A stretch of 64,000 bases of DNA from an uncultured Clostridia bacterium (GTDB taxonomy: Bacteria; Bacillota; Clostridia; Christensenellales; CAG-917). The position numbers and the translations under genes were made by a program. Below, one piece after another: positions 49,406-59,569 of the stretch (the first letter of the stretch is position 1; each line of letters starts with the position of its first letter). The stretch covers positions 31,978 through 95,977 of the forward strand of contig CANPWB010000003.1 of assembly GCA_947581925.1 (NCBI GenBank), in the 5' to 3' direction. The notes beneath the pieces were generated by a model that saw only the letters and a program-made list of their open reading frames with translations, was not told the origin of the DNA and did no database searches.

Positions 49406-50899
49406 ATGTTCGATTTTGAAAAACTGAGTGCAAGCAAGCTTTATGCCGCGCCGCACGTGGAGCGCGTGGTTGAATTTTCGCCTCCGGGCATAGATATGCA
49501 AAACATCTCAAAGGTGCTCTCTCTCGCGGTGGACGCGAGGTGCACTTCCGCCGAGCCTTTTGACGGCTATGCCGAGGTCGCGGGCAGGACGGGTTTCCGT
49601 CTCACCTATCTTGACAGGGAAGGGAATCCCAAAGGAGTGGATCTCAGCGCGGAGTTCAGCGTGCGCGCGGACGGAGAATTCATCCCTACAGACAACTTGA
49701 CCGCGGATATAAACGTCGTAGAGACGGACGTACAAGCGGACGACGCGCTCAAGCTGTCCGCGGTGCTCGACGTATCGGTGTGCGCCATACGCAGGGAAGA
49801 GCTGAATATTCTCGTGGACGCGGAAGGGTGTTACAAGACGTCCAAAGACATCTATCTGCCTTCCTTCATCGCGTCCAAGACCACCGCATCTCCCTTTGAC
49901 GCGGAGCAGGACGCGGGCGGAGAGGTGACGTCCGTGCTGTCCATGACTACGGAGTGCATAATGAAAAAAGCGGAGGCTACGGACGGAGGGGCAAGCTGCG
50001 CGGCGACTGTCGTATCCACCGTCACCTACGTCGAGGGCGGCGAGATAAAACAGCGGCGTTTCGAGATAGACCTTGAGGAAGAGCTCGGGCTCGAAGGCGT
50101 TCGACAAGGGGACGCCGTAAGCGTACAGGCGTGTATCAAAAACGCGAAACTCGTCCTGCAAGGCGTAACCGACGACAACGTCCTGCGCGTCGAGGGCGAG
50201 GCGGGATTTAAAATAAGAGTTTTCCGCCTCGATACGCACAGCATCGTCTCGGACATCTTCAATCTCTCCAACGAGACGGAGATAACATACGAAGAGTGCG
50301 ACTTCACCTGCTTTGACGGATGCGGCTATTTCGTGGAGAAGGCGGGCGGCACCGCTATGCTCGGAGACAACCGCGCCGCCGGTATAGCCGTAAGCGCCAT
50401 TCCGTACGCTCACGCAGTAACGACAAAAGCGAGCCTCGAGGACGACGGCACCCTAAGCGTGGAGGGCATCGTAAACGCGGACATCATCTATACGGACGAA
50501 AACGGATTCAACTCCGTGCGTACTGAGATACCTTTCTCGTTGTCATTGACAAGTGAAAAACAGCTATCTAAACGCTTGAAAGTCGGCGTTCAAGTACAAA
50601 AAATATCCGCGGAGCTGCGCCGCGAACGCGAGATCGACATAGATATGCTGCTCGCCATTTCCGTCTGCGGGTTCAGTACGCTCGAGGTCAGCTACATCTC
50701 GGACGTCACCCTCGGCGAGGAGAAGGCGCAAAACACAAGCGGCATATCCCTCTATATCGCGCGCGGGGGCGACGGCTTGCTCGACCTCTGCAAAGCCCTC
50801 ACCGCTATGCCCGACGACATTTTGGCGCAAAACCCCAACCTCGAATTTCCCCTCGCCGAAGGACAACGAATAGTCTACTTCCGCCACCTCGAGATGTAA
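49406..50899 (+). CDS. SipL-like SPOCS (DUF3794) protein with degenerate C-terminal LysM
   Basis: 497 residues from the ATG at 49406 (GGAGG 5 nt upstream). Two or three DUF3794/SPOCS-type beta-rich segments (about 25-130, 150-260, 290-410) show the family's alternating hydrophobic and acidic strands. The last 50 residues (GISLYIARGGDGLLDLCKALT...NPNLEFPLAEGQRIVYF) follow the LysM pattern with GDGLLDLCK in place of GDTLWDIAK. This is the SipL domain order, a Clostridia spore coat protein that binds SpoIVA. With YyaC it indicates a spore-forming ancestry. Confidence 0.75.
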   Translation: MFDFEKLSASKLYAAPHVERVVEFSPPGIDMQNISKVLSLAVDARCTSAEPFDGYAEVAGRTGFRLTYLDREGNPKGVDLSAEFSVRADGEFIPTDNLTADINVVETDVQADDALKLSAVLDVSVCAIRREELNILVDAEGCYKTSKDIYLPSFIASKTTASPFDAEQDAGGEVTSVLSMTTECIMKKAEATDGGASCAATVVSTVTYVEGGEIKQRRFEIDLEEELGLEGVRQGDAVSVQACIKNAKLVLQGVTDDNVLRVEGEAGFKIRVFRLDTHSIVSDIFNLSNETEITYEECDFTCFDGCGYFVEKAGGTAMLGDNRAAGIAVSAIPYAHAVTTKASLEDDGTLSVEGIVNADIIYTDENGFNSVRTEIPFSLSLTSEKQLSKRLKVGVQVQKISAELRREREIDIDMLLAISVCGFSTLEVSYISDVTLGEEKAQNTSGISLYIARGGDGLLDLCKALTAMPDDILAQNPNLEFPLAEGQRIVYFRHLEM

Positions 50900-50910
50900 T
50901 TTTTATGTTT

Positions 50911-51720
50911 ATGTGGGGTTCCGCCCCACGCCCCGGCAAGGGGTTTCACCCCCTGCACCCCAAGCTAAAAACGCGCGAACGTCGTGACTTTCGTCACTAG
51001 TTCGCGCGCTTTTTGATTGTTATACAAGCGTCAAAACTCCTGTGTGAGAGCGTGATATTGACTGACGTTTTGTGTGAGTGATTAACGTTACCTTTGTCTG
51101 AGCATAATCGGGGGCCCCACGAAATTGCGTAGCGATTTTATGGGGTATAACAGGGGGATTTCTCGACTTCGCTCGAAATGACACGTTATTACCCTGTCAT
51201 GTTGAGCTTGTCGAAACATCCCCTATTCCGAGCGTTTAAACGTACCCTCTGTCCGAGCGACTCCGCGGAGCGAGCGGTTTTACGCTAAGTACGCAGTGAG
51301 GGCGGGGCTCTGATTTATTTCCGCCCGAACAAGTGGCATAATTGCAGATTCGTCTGCACGACGTATCTCGGTGAGCGAGCGCAGCCCCTTCCCGCCCTGC
51401 CGCGGCGTAACGCAGGGGCTGTGTTTGCGCTCGAGCGCAAACCGTTAGTGAGTACGGAGAGGGAGGGGAGTCCTGAGTGGAGTGTGGCGGAACGTTATGC
51501 TCATACTAATACCCGACTCATCGCTGCACGTAACGAAGGGAGAGGTTGGGTTTTTCACTCCAATGTCCGAGACACTAACGCCCGACGTGCTTGGACTCTA
51601 GCAACCTCTGTCCGAGCGCACTTATACCCGACGGACGCCTTGTCTGAGCTTTCTTATACTCGCCGTCCGCCCTGTCTGAGCCTCCAACGCTTTTCGTGCC
51701 GGAGTTCTATAAATACTCTG
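50911..51720. repeat. repeat cluster: C9, A, B, D2, E
   Basis: Family C copy 9 (50911-51059, reverse) starts 11 nt after the SPOCS gene stop; hairpin arms ACGCGCGAAC/GTTCGCGCG and GTGAC/GTCAC. Then family A (51107-51149), an intact family B pair (51153-51226), family D (51249-51412), and family E pieces (51522-51590 and 51689-51712). Frames across this region are not coding. Confidence 0.8.
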
Positions 51721-51731
51721 TCCGTGTTTTG

Positions 51732-52529
51732 TCACTTAAAACAGATAAACGCTGAGCCGCTGCCGGACATGAGGACTCGGGGATATTTTGAGAGGAGAGA
51801 GTCACGGAAGGCGGCAAGTTCGGGATAGAGCAGGGTCGCGGGGAGGGTGAGGTCGTTTCTTAAGGAGGAGAGTGCTTCGCTCACCGTCGCTGGGACGGCG
51901 GAGTCCACTTGGATGCTGCCTTCTGCGAGCAGGGAGTCGTACTTTGCGTAGCAAGCGGCGGAGTTGCTTGCTAGCGGCGGAATGTGCACGTCGAAGTCGG
52001 GGAGAGCGCAAGGCGCGAGGGGGGAGATGTCGTCGCCGACGCCGCGCACTCTCAAAAAACCGCCCTCATACACGCAGGGCGCGTCGCTCGATAGGGAGAG
52101 CAGAAAATTTTCAGATACGCGACGAGGGCGCTTTATGTGCGAAAAATATTTTTCTATACATTTTATCGTGGCGACGATAGCGGTTGAAGAGCCGCCGAGA
52201 CCTGCGCCAAGGGGGACGCCTTTTTTGAGCACGAGTGTGCCCGACACGCCGAATTGGCGGGAGATAGCGTCAAGTTTGGGGATAAAGAATTTTTCAAACA
52301 GGCGGGGGACAAAGCCGTCGTAAACGGACGCTATCAACAGCTCGATATGAGGCGAATTGTTCATACGTCGTGAGTTTTGCGGCAAAAAAATCGCCTCGTC
52401 CCACAGTTTTTCATATGGGCAGACTATCATGTCGAGCGTATGGAGAGAGCCTCTCTTGCCCGTTACGGCGAGGGAGAGGTTTAGTTTTGCGGGCACGCGC
52501 GCTTCATATTGCGAAAAATTTTGATCCAT
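51732..52529 (-). CDS. ispE: 4-diphosphocytidyl-2-C-methyl-D-erythritol kinase
   Basis: 265 residues. GHMP kinase: PAKLNLSLAVTGKRGSLH (13-30), ATP loop PLGAGLGGSSTA (about 106-117), LSSDAPCVYEGG, and C-terminal MSGSGSAFI. The DXP (MEP) pathway enzyme phosphorylates CDP-ME toward IPP. The N-terminal half is slightly divergent (HTLDM for HxLDM is normal; the 50-75 loop is unusual). There is no SD; TAAAAT lies 6 nt before the ATG, so the mRNA may be leaderless. Confidence 0.88.
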   Translation of the reverse strand: MDQNFSQYEARVPAKLNLSLAVTGKRGSLHTLDMIVCPYEKLWDEAIFLPQNSRRMNNSPHIELLIASVYDGFVPRLFEKFFIPKLDAISRQFGVSGTLVLKKGVPLGAGLGGSSTAIVATIKCIEKYFSHIKRPRRVSENFLLSLSSDAPCVYEGGFLRVRGVGDDISPLAPCALPDFDVHIPPLASNSAACYAKYDSLLAEGSIQVDSAVPATVSEALSSLRNDLTLPATLLYPELAAFRDSLLSKYPRVLMSGSGSAFICFK

Positions 52530-52535
52530 GCCGCC

Positions 52536-52564
52536 ATTTTAACATCAAAGCGGCAGATTTTCAA
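52536..52564 (-). promoter_or_regulatory. ispE promoter placing the start at the ATG
   Basis: Minus strand: TTGAAA (52564-52559), 17 bp, TAAAAT (52541-52536), then 6 nt to the ATG at 52529. Confidence 0.6.
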
Positions 52565-52606
52565 GCAAAGTATACCTTTTCTAAACAAACATTTAGGTTT
52601 TCTCGG

Positions 52607-52635
52607 TTGAGAATTTAAATATTGTGTGATATAAT
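52607..52635 (+). promoter_or_regulatory. promoter of the two-component system genes
   Basis: TTGAGA (52607-52612), 17 bp, TATAAT (52630-52635) preceded by TGTGA; ATG at 52663 with SD AGAGGTGG. Confidence 0.75.
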
Positions 52636-52662
52636 TTAAAAATCAAGCGCAGAGGTGGACAA

Positions 52663-53364
52663 ATGAGCTTCAATATTTTGATCGCCGAGGACGACGAGGA
52701 CATTGTAAAACTTATCAAACTATATCTTGAAAACGAGGGACACACCATACTTCACGCGCACGACGGCGAAGAGGCGCTCGAGGTGTTCAAGGAAAACAAA
52801 GTAGATCTTGCCATCGTGGATATAATGATGCCCAAAATGAACGGATACGAGCTTACCAAAAACATAAGGCAGACCAGCAACATTCCCATTTTGATCTTGT
52901 CGGCGGCGCAGCTTGACAGCGACAAGATATTGGGACTCAATGTGGGCGCGGATGACTATATGGTCAAGCCTTTCAATCCTCTCGAATTGCTTGCTAGGGT
53001 GGGCGCGCTTCTCAGGCGTTTTTATCATCTTGGGGCGAGCACCGTCTCTTTGGACGAGGGCAAAATAATTGTGGGAGAGCTTGTGCTCGACACGCATCAG
53101 CTCACGCTCGAAAAGAGGGGAGTCCCCGTGCCCGTCACCGCCACGGAGTACAGGCTCCTCATACTCATGATGAGGGATCCCGGCAAGGTGTTCACGAGGG
53201 TGCAGCTCTATGAGGAAGTCAACGGCGACTCGTCCTATCAAAAAGACGACAACACCGTTATGGTGCACATCTCGAATTTGAGGGACAAGATTGAGGACGA
53301 TCCGAAAAATCCGAAGTATATAAAGACTGTGAGAGGTCTGGGATACAAGATTGAAAAATTCTGA
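52663..53364 (+). CDS. OmpR/PhoB-type response regulator
   Basis: 233 residues. Receiver domain with acidic pocket EDDED near 9-13, phosphoacceptor Asp53 (VDIMMPKMN) and a conserved Lys in MVKPFNP. The C-terminal winged-helix DNA-binding domain (about 130-230) ends KYIKTVRGLGYKIE. It is the partner of the histidine kinase whose frame overlaps its last 14 nt. The target genes are unknown; ispE is divergent next door. Confidence 0.93.
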   Translation: MSFNILIAEDDEDIVKLIKLYLENEGHTILHAHDGEEALEVFKENKVDLAIVDIMMPKMNGYELTKNIRQTSNIPILILSAAQLDSDKILGLNVGADDYMVKPFNPLELLARVGALLRRFYHLGASTVSLDEGKIIVGELVLDTHQLTLEKRGVPVPVTATEYRLLILMMRDPGKVFTRVQLYEEVNGDSSYQKDDNTVMVHISNLRDKIEDDPKNPKYIKTVRGLGYKIEKF

Positions 53365-55141
53365 CGACGAAAAGAAAGAGGAAAAAGTCGCAGAAGGCGC
53401 ATATCCCAACGACGGCATAGAGGACGTGCAGGCTCAAAGCGCGGGAGATAACGGCGCGGAGGTTCAGAGCACGGCGCGGGAGCCTGAGGAAAAGGAGCTC
53501 TCCCGCCGTCAGCTGCGCAAGCTCAAAAAGCTGTCGGACATTACGCACTTCGACAATCACAGCTTCCTTGCATTGCTTGTGAGGAGCTTTTCGTCGTTTA
53601 CTCTCATCACGGTTGCGGCGACGCTACTCATCGTGCTCATAGCAAGTTGGGCGAGCAACAACTCGCGCATAAACGTCAGCGTGCAGGATATCGCGGACTA
53701 CGAGATGGAGCTTGTCAACAACACGTACAGCCCGTCCATTCCCATCGACGTCATTCTGGGCTCGGAGGGTTGGCTTGACATTGTGGATGTCGAAAGCGGC
53801 GAGATACTTTATACTACGGACAAAAGCGCGGAGAGGACATATTCTCCCGACGAGCTTGTCTGCATACAAGATCACGGCACGGGCATAACGATAAGGTCCA
53901 TAAGTTTTCAGACTCCCGACGGCAGCTACAACTATTTCATTTCAAAATCCTATTCAAACGGCACGGATACGCCCGACGAATATCTGCTTTTAAGCTCCGA
54001 TCTTAAAAAGCTCAGCGGCACCATGAAGGAATTTGAGAACAAAGAGACGTTTACAAACAGGGAATTCGAGTTTTTGCTTTACGGATTGTCGCACGAAGGG
54101 AAGTATATGCGCAAATACGCATTCACTTCCCGCGACGGCAAGCAGTGTTACGCGGTATATCTCGACGCAAACGACGACGAGGTGACCCCGCCGTGGCTGT
54201 TTATCGTAATAACCATAATCGGCATAGTCGGTATACTGATAACCGCGCTGGGCTTTTACATCAGGTACATCAACAAACACGTGCAACGCCCCATAAACGC
54301 GCTGGGCAACGCTATGGCGGAATTCGCAAAGAGCAACTACCGCGAAAAGCTCAATTATATCGGCTCCAAAGACTTCGAACAGTTGGTCGCCGCCTTCAAC
54401 GAGATGGTGGGCTTGCTCAACGCCTCCGAGGAGCAGAGGCTCGCGCTCGAGAAGGATAGACAGCGCATGCTCGCGGGACTTTCACACGACCTCAAGACCC
54501 CAATGACGATAATCGAAGGTTTTGCCAAAGCGATAAGGGACGGGATTGTAAGAGAGGAGGACAAGCAAAAATATCTCAACCTCATCATCGCAAAGTCCGA
54601 ATATATGAGCGAGCTCATCAATGAGTTTTACGAGTACAGCAAGCTCGATCACCCCGATTTCAAACTGAATACGGAGCCCACGGACATAGTGGAATTCGTG
54701 CGCAGTTTCCTTGCGGCGAAGTACGACGAATTTGACATTCAGGGCTATGAAATACGCGCGGAGTTGTCTGACGACAGGCTGACGGTCGCTCTCGATAGGG
54801 AGCAATTCACGCGAGTGCTCGACAATCTTGTGGGCAATTTCTTCAAGTACACGCCGAAAGGCTCCACTTTGACGGTGGGGGAAAGGTGCGAGGACGGCAA
54901 GGCGAAGATATACGTCATGGACAACGGCGGCGGCATACCCGAAAAGGCGCGCGCGGACATCTTTGCGCCCTTCGTCGTCGCGGAAGAGTCGCGGAGCAAG
55001 CAGGGCACGGGGCTTGGGCTTACAGTGTGCAAAAAGATAGTCGAGATGCACGGCGGCACGATAAGCTTGTTGGATCCCGACGGTCAGCATATGACGATAT
55101 TCGAGATATGCATACCCATGCTTGCGGGGATCGAAGTGTAA
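53351..55141 (+). CDS. Sensor histidine kinase
   Basis: 596 residues from a TTG start that overlaps the response regulator by 14 nt. A charged N-terminal tail (1-75) is longer than usual. TM1 about 80-100, an extracellular sensor of about 175 residues with no recognised fold, TM2 about 277-300, HAMP 305-355, HisKA with His379 in GLSHDLKTPMT, and HATPase with DNLVGNFFKY (N box), DNGGGIP (G1) and GTGLGLTVCK (G2). It would autophosphorylate and pass phosphate to the upstream regulator. Confidence 0.92.
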   Translation: MKNSDDEKKEEKVAEGAYPNDGIEDVQAQSAGDNGAEVQSTAREPEEKELSRRQLRKLKKLSDITHFDNHSFLALLVRSFSSFTLITVAATLLIVLIASWASNNSRINVSVQDIADYEMELVNNTYSPSIPIDVILGSEGWLDIVDVESGEILYTTDKSAERTYSPDELVCIQDHGTGITIRSISFQTPDGSYNYFISKSYSNGTDTPDEYLLLSSDLKKLSGTMKEFENKETFTNREFEFLLYGLSHEGKYMRKYAFTSRDGKQCYAVYLDANDDEVTPPWLFIVITIIGIVGILITALGFYIRYINKHVQRPINALGNAMAEFAKSNYREKLNYIGSKDFEQLVAAFNEMVGLLNASEEQRLALEKDRQRMLAGLSHDLKTPMTIIEGFAKAIRDGIVREEDKQKYLNLIIAKSEYMSELINEFYEYSKLDHPDFKLNTEPTDIVEFVRSFLAAKYDEFDIQGYEIRAELSDDRLTVALDREQFTRVLDNLVGNFFKYTPKGSTLTVGERCEDGKAKIYVMDNGGGIPEKARADIFAPFVVAEESRSKQGTGLGLTVCKKIVEMHGGTISLLDPDGQHMTIFEICIPMLAGIEV

Positions 55142-55355
55142 AATTGAAAAATACCAAAAATAAGCAAGCGCAAAATTTCAAAATTTGCGACAAAAACCGC
55201 AAATTTTTCTTTTTTTCGAAAAATAATTTGTGTAAATTTTGCAAAAATGTAAAAAAGTACTTTTTGCAGTTGCCTCTTTTGATTTCATTTGTTAAAATAT
55301 ACGCAAGAACAATTTTATAGGAGTGCGCGCGATACGCGCAAATACGAAAAGTCAA

Positions 55356-57239
55356 ATGAAAGACAGCTATGCTTCATATCTGTTTCATGAAGGCACAAAT
55401 TATCAGGCGTACAAGATGTTTTCTCCCCATAAGGGCGTGAAGGACGGAGTGGACGGCTGGTATTTTACTGTTTGGGCGCCGAATGCGGCGGCGGTCGCAG
55501 TCGTTGGCAACTTCAACAACTGGGACGAAAACGCAAACAAGATGACTCGCGACGACGACGGCATATGGTCGCTGTTTATACCCGGTCTCAAGCAATACGA
55601 CGTGTACAAATACGCCGTCACGACGACGGAGGGCAAGACTGTGCTCAAGTGCGACCCGTACGGCTTGCATTTCGAGACCGCGCCCGCAAACGCGACAAAG
55701 CTCTACGATCTCGGTGGCTATCGCTGGAAGGACCGCAAGTGGCTTTCGGAGCGCGAAAGTTACAATCCCTACGGCAGCCCTATGAACATCTACGAGCTGC
55801 ACCTCGGCAGTTGGCGCCGCTATCCCGACGGTAACGTGTTCAACTATAAGGACCTTGCCGACGACCTCATCCCGTACATAAAGAAGATGGGCTATACCCA
55901 CATCGAGCTCATGCCGCTCACGGAGCATCCCTACGACGGTAGCTGGGGCTATCAGGTGACGGGCATGTTCGCGCCCACCTCCCGTTACGGTACGCCTAAG
56001 GACCTTATGGAGTTCATCGACCGCTGCCACAGGGCGGGCATAGGCGTCATCCTCGACTGGGTGCTCGCGCATTTCCCGCGCGACGAGCAGGGACTGCGCC
56101 TCTTCGACGGCACTCCGCTCTACGAGTATGCAGACCCGCGCAAGGGCGAGCATAAGGAGTGGGGCACCTGCGTGTACGACTTCGGCAAAAACGAAGTCAA
56201 GTCTTATCTCATCTCAGCGACAATGTTTTGGTTTGACGTCTACCACATCGACGGCATACGCTGCGACGCCGTGGCGAGCATGCTCTATCTTGACTACGGG
56301 CGCAAGGAGGGCGAGTGGGTCCCCAATCAGTACGGCGGCAACTACAACCTCGAGGCGAAGGACTTTTTGAAACAGATGAACACCGCGATACTCAGCAAGT
56401 ATCACGGCGCGGTCACCATAGCGGAGGAGTCCACAGCGTACCCCATGATAACAAAGCCCGCATACGACGGCGGCCTCGGTTTCAATTTCAAGTGGAACAT
56501 GGGTTGGATGAACGACAGTTTGAGCTATCTCTCTCTCGACCCGTTTTTCAGAAAGGACAATCACAACAAACTCACTTTCTCCATAACGTACGCTTTCAGC
56601 GAGAACTACATTTTGCCGCTCAGTCACGACGAGGTGGTGCACGGCAAGCGCAGTATGATAAACAAAGTCCCCGGCGATTACGACCAAAAATTCGAGGGCC
56701 TAAAGGCGTTTTATGGCTATATGATGGGACACCCGGGCAAAAAGCTGAGCTTTATGGGCAACGAGTTCGCGCAGTTTATTGAGTGGAACTACACCCAACA
56801 GCTTGACTGGTTCTTGCTGGATTATCCGCGCCACCGCACTTTCCAAAAATTCGTGAAGGACCTCAACGCCTTCTATCTCGAAAACAAGGCGCTTTGGCAG
56901 ATGGATTCGAGCTATGAAGGATTCAAGTGGATCGTCGTGGACGACAACACTCAAAACATCGTCTCCTTCATACGTAGGGCGGCAGACGGCGAATACGTCA
57001 TCTGCGTCGTCAACTTCTCGCCTGTCGAGAGGCTGAAGTACGTAATGGGCGTCCCCGAGTGCGTGACCTACAAGGCTGACCTCTTCTCCGCGCTCAAAAA
57101 GTATGGCGGCGACGAGGAGAGGCGTCCCGCTTTCCGCGCTACGGCAAAGCCCTCGCACGGACAGCCGTACTCTATCAAGGTCAATATCCCCAAAAACAGC
57201 GTAATGTTTTTGAAACCCGAATATAAGGAGGAAAACTAA
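55356..57239 (+). CDS. glgB: 1,4-alpha-glucan branching enzyme (GH13)
   Basis: 627 residues from the ATG at 55356. N-terminal CBM48 ([20 protein letters not shown]), (beta/alpha)8 barrel with nucleophile Asp304 (GIRCDAVAS), acid/base Glu357 (IAEES), HDEVVHGK, and a C-terminal beta domain. It makes alpha-1,6 branches in glycogen. The real start is uncertain: the SD AGGAG (55319-55323) abuts a GTG in frame at 55323, and a 6-bp hairpin (55324-55340) lies between it and the ATG. The stop overlaps glgC (TAATG). Confidence 0.9.
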   Translation: MKDSYASYLFHEGTNYQAYKMFSPHKGVKDGVDGWYFTVWAPNAAAVAVVGNFNNWDENANKMTRDDDGIWSLFIPGLKQYDVYKYAVTTTEGKTVLKCDPYGLHFETAPANATKLYDLGGYRWKDRKWLSERESYNPYGSPMNIYELHLGSWRRYPDGNVFNYKDLADDLIPYIKKMGYTHIELMPLTEHPYDGSWGYQVTGMFAPTSRYGTPKDLMEFIDRCHRAGIGVILDWVLAHFPRDEQGLRLFDGTPLYEYADPRKGEHKEWGTCVYDFGKNEVKSYLISATMFWFDVYHIDGIRCDAVASMLYLDYGRKEGEWVPNQYGGNYNLEAKDFLKQMNTAILSKYHGAVTIAEESTAYPMITKPAYDGGLGFNFKWNMGWMNDSLSYLSLDPFFRKDNHNKLTFSITYAFSENYILPLSHDEVVHGKRSMINKVPGDYDQKFEGLKAFYGYMMGHPGKKLSFMGNEFAQFIEWNYTQQLDWFLLDYPRHRTFQKFVKDLNAFYLENKALWQMDSSYEGFKWIVVDDNTQNIVSFIRRAADGEYVICVVNFSPVERLKYVMGVPECVTYKADLFSALKKYGGDEERRPAFRATAKPSHGQPYSIKVNIPKNSVMFLKPEYKEEN

Positions 57240-58435
57240 TGGGCAAAAAAACCAAGAAAGAATGTATCGCCATGCTGCTTGCGGGCGGGCAGGGCACGAG
57301 GCTCGGCGTACTGACGTCCAATGTGGCTAAGCCCGCGGTGCCTTTCGGCGCAAAATACCGCATAATCGACTTTCCGCTTTCAAACAGCATAAATAGCGGC
57401 ATAGACACCATAGGCGTGCTCACGCAGTATCGCCCATTCGAGTTGCATCAATACATAGGCAACGGACAGCCGTGGGACCTCGACAGACTCAGCGGAGGCA
57501 TCTACGTTTTGCCGCCGTATATGGGCGCGAAGTCGGGCGAGTGGTACAAGGGCACCGCAAACGCCATATATCAAAACATAGATTTCATCGACAACTACGA
57601 CCCCGATTACGTCGTCATTTTGAGCGGCGACCACATCTACAAAATGGACTATAGCGACATGCTTGCGGAGCACAAGGGCAACAACGCGGACTGCACCATC
57701 GCCGTGCGCGACGTCCCCATCGAGGAGGCGAGCCGCTTTGGCATCCTCAACTTGAAGAAGGGCACGAAGCAGATCGAGGAGTTCGAGGAGAAGCCCAAGA
57801 ATCCGCGCAGCACGAAGGCGTCCATGGGCATCTACATCTTCACGTGGGCAAAACTCAGGCAGTATCTCATCGACGACGAGGCGGACAAGGCGTCGGAGAA
57901 CGACTTCGGCAAAAACATAATCCCCAAAATGCTCGCGGACCGTCAGCGCCTCTTCGCGTATCAGTTTGACGGATATTGGAAGGACGTCGGCACCATCTCC
58001 TCGCTTTGGGAGGCGAATATGGACATCCTTTACGGCAGCGAGCTCAACCTCGACGACGACAAGTGGAAGATCTACGCCCGCAACAACGCGGAGCCGCCGC
58101 AGTTCATCACGCCTACGGGCAAGGTGTCCAACTGCTTTATCTCCGAAGGTACCGTCATAAAGGGCACCGTGCGCGACAGCATAATCTCGCACTCCGTCAC
58201 GGTGGGCGAGGGCGCATACATCGAGGCGTCCATAATCATGCCCGGCGCGGTCATAGAGGACGGCGCGGATGTAAGATACAGCATTATCGGCTGGGACGCC
58301 GTCGTAGGCAAGAACGCCATAGTCGGCGAGACGCTTGAAAAGTGCCGCCCCGGCGAGTGGAAGATAAGCGTCATCGGCCCCGGCTATCATCTGCCCGAGG
58401 ACGCCGTCGTCGGACCCAATGAAATGCTCGGTTAA
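57239..58435 (+). CDS. glgC: Glucose-1-phosphate adenylyltransferase, catalytic subunit
   Basis: 398 residues with SD AGGAGG. Nucleotide-binding [20 protein letters not shown] (17-36), active-site region with [18 protein letters not shown], and a left-handed beta helix at the C terminus. It makes ADP-glucose from ATP and glucose-1-phosphate, the committed step of glycogen synthesis. Overlapping glgB and followed by glgD, it is translated as part of one operon. Confidence 0.93.
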   Translation: MGKKTKKECIAMLLAGGQGTRLGVLTSNVAKPAVPFGAKYRIIDFPLSNSINSGIDTIGVLTQYRPFELHQYIGNGQPWDLDRLSGGIYVLPPYMGAKSGEWYKGTANAIYQNIDFIDNYDPDYVVILSGDHIYKMDYSDMLAEHKGNNADCTIAVRDVPIEEASRFGILNLKKGTKQIEEFEEKPKNPRSTKASMGIYIFTWAKLRQYLIDDEADKASENDFGKNIIPKMLADRQRLFAYQFDGYWKDVGTISSLWEANMDILYGSELNLDDDKWKIYARNNAEPPQFITPTGKVSNCFISEGTVIKGTVRDSIISHSVTVGEGAYIEASIIMPGAVIEDGADVRYSIIGWDAVVGKNAIVGETLEKCRPGEWKISVIGPGYHLPEDAVVGPNEMLG

Positions 58436-58447
58436 GGAGGGAGAATT

Positions 58448-59563
58448 ATGAAAAACCATACAATGAGTGTTCTGTTCACATCGGATGCGGAAAACCACCT
58501 CAACGACTTGACGATACATCGCACCACCGCGTCCCTGCCTTTCGGAGGCAGATATCGCCTCATAGATTTTGCGCTTTCCAACCTCGTGCATGCAAACATA
58601 ACCACGATAGGCATCGTCACGCGCAACAACTATAACTCCCTCATGGATCACATCCGCATGGGTCGCGACTGGGATCTCAACCGCAAAAACAGCGGCATTA
58701 CGGTGTTTCCGCCCTTCGTTTTCAACAGCGCGCACGAGGTATACAAGGGCAAGATAGAGGCGCTCTACACGCTGCGCGGCTTTATGATGGACGCAAGCGA
58801 GGAGTACGTTGTCATCGCCAACACCAACATCGCCTTCAACATCGACTTTGAAGCCGTAGAGGATTTCCACATCGCAAAGGGCGCGGATATCACAGTGCTC
58901 ACCTACAATACGGACGACACCAACCCCCGCAAGATCATCGTAGCGCACGACAAAAACAACCGTATCACGGATATGCGCTATCCCGTCGCCAGCGACTCCG
59001 GCAAACAGCTTTGCAATCTCAACATCTATTTCATCAAGAAGGATCTGCTCATCTCCCTCGTGGACAACGCCTACGCTCACGGCGCCTATGACTTTGAAAA
59101 AGACATACTGCAAAAGAAGCTCGGCGAGCTGTACATCATGAACTACGAGGTCAAGGATTACGTCGCCGTCATCGACCGCATCCCCACCTACTTCAAGCAC
59201 AGTATGGAGCTGCTCGACCCCGAAGTGCGCGAGGCGCTCTTCTACAAGCACTCCACCATACTCACAAAGGTCAAGGACAGCGTCCCCGCCAAGTATAAAG
59301 AGGGCGCAAACGTCAAAAACTCCATCATCGCGGACGGCTGCGTCATAGACGGCACCGTGGAAAATTCCATCCTCTTTCGCTCCGTCAAAGTGGGGAAGGG
59401 AGCCGTCATCAAAAACTCCATCATCATGGAAAACTCCATAATCATGGACGGCGCGTCCCTCGACTACACCATCACCGACAAGGACGTCATCATCCAGTCC
59501 GGCAGGACGCTGAGCGGCTACGAATCCTATCCGATGGTCGTCGTCAAAGGCAAAGTAATTTGA
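58448..59563 (+). CDS. glgD: GlgD, glucose-1-phosphate adenylyltransferase regulatory subunit
   Basis: 371 residues with SD AAGGAGGG, 12 bp after glgC. It keeps the sugar-nucleotidyltransferase fold and the C-terminal beta helix, but the catalytic Gly-rich loop is replaced (FTSDAENHLNDLTIHRTTAS instead of GGxGxRLxxLT). This matches GlgD of Bacillus and Clostridia, which forms a heteromer with GlgC and boosts its activity. Last gene before C10. Confidence 0.9.
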   Translation: MKNHTMSVLFTSDAENHLNDLTIHRTTASLPFGGRYRLIDFALSNLVHANITTIGIVTRNNYNSLMDHIRMGRDWDLNRKNSGITVFPPFVFNSAHEVYKGKIEALYTLRGFMMDASEEYVVIANTNIAFNIDFEAVEDFHIAKGADITVLTYNTDDTNPRKIIVAHDKNNRITDMRYPVASDSGKQLCNLNIYFIKKDLLISLVDNAYAHGAYDFEKDILQKKLGELYIMNYEVKDYVAVIDRIPTYFKHSMELLDPEVREALFYKHSTILTKVKDSVPAKYKEGANVKNSIIADGCVIDGTVENSILFRSVKVGKGAVIKNSIIMENSIIMDGASLDYTITDKDVIIQSGRTLSGYESYPMVVVKGKVI

Positions 59564-59569
59564 TTGACA

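Noticed and set aside
51421..51828. 135-codon frame in the D/E repeat cluster
   Set aside because: Made of repeat DNA that recurs in other gaps in changed frames, and it runs into ispE on the opposite strand.
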